A stretch of DNA of 64,000 bases from Trichobilharzia szidati (Eukaryota > Platyhelminthes > Trematoda > Strigeidida > Schistosomatidae): assembly GCA_944472155.2 (NCBI GenBank), contig OX235272.1, positions 92,820,020 to 92,884,019 of the forward strand, in the 5' to 3' direction. This document shows positions 63,713 to 64,000 of the stretch, piece by piece (the first letter of the stretch is position 1; each line of letters starts with the position of its first letter). The notes beneath the pieces were generated by a model that worked only from the letters and a program-made list of their open reading frames with translations, was not told the origin of the DNA and searched no databases. The translations under genes were made by a program, and so were the position numbers.

Positions 63713-64000
<288 letters not shown>

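Overview
The window looks like repeat-rich intergenic or heterochromatic DNA from a flatworm, most likely a schistosome-type trematode. The evidence is an AT-rich composition, dense Penelope-like elements (PLEs) with GIY-YIG endonuclease tails, RTE-clade LINE fragments ending in short AAT-type tails, and tRNA-headed SINEs that carry hammerhead-ribozyme-like cores. One SINE family closely resembles the known Schistosoma SM-alpha retroposons. The species cannot be fixed from sequence alone. No convincing multi-exon host gene was found; one 109-codon open frame (42703-43032, minus) is unexplained.

Layout. 0-3 kb: microsatellites, a PLE reverse transcriptase relic (minus) and a PLE 3' end (plus). 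3.6-9.2 kb: a tRNA-headed SINE, a palindromic PLE, a longer PLE relic with RT and endonuclease, and another PLE tail. 10-15.4 kb: SINEs of four kinds, often as inverted pairs, and an RTE 3' end. 16-29.4 kb: PLE tails, five RTE fragments, a PLE of about 2.3 kb bounded by inverted ends that contains a ribozyme hairpin, and several SINEs. 29.4-35.8 kb: quiet AT-rich DNA, SINE pairs, and three PLE units. 36.0-38.3 kb: a 264-bp-arm inverted repeat split by a SINE pair, a solo hammerhead, an SM-alpha-like inverted pair and a PLE relic. 39.4-48.9 kb: a palindromic PLE, the orphan ORF, SINEs of three families and an RTE. 50-58.7 kb: tandem and inverted SINEs, a foldback repeat, nested PLEs with a clear target-site duplication, and the longest ORF in the window (299 aa, PLE). 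58.7-64 kb: SINEs, one non-RTE LINE C-terminus, small RTE and PLE scraps, and a long ATCT/AACT microsatellite at the edge.

How the parts relate. PLEs supply RT and GIY-YIG nuclease and carry self-cleaving-ribozyme motifs near their ends. Many short PLE copies sit between inverted copies of their own ends. RTE elements share a 3' tail with one SINE group, which suggests trans-mobilisation. The dominant SINE (called SINE-B here) joins a tRNA-like head to a hammerhead core and occurs both head-to-tail (406 nt from cleavage site to cleavage site) and head-to-head. This ribozyme-bearing repeat community is the most interesting content. All ribozyme calls come from reading core and stem complementarity by eye and are predictions.
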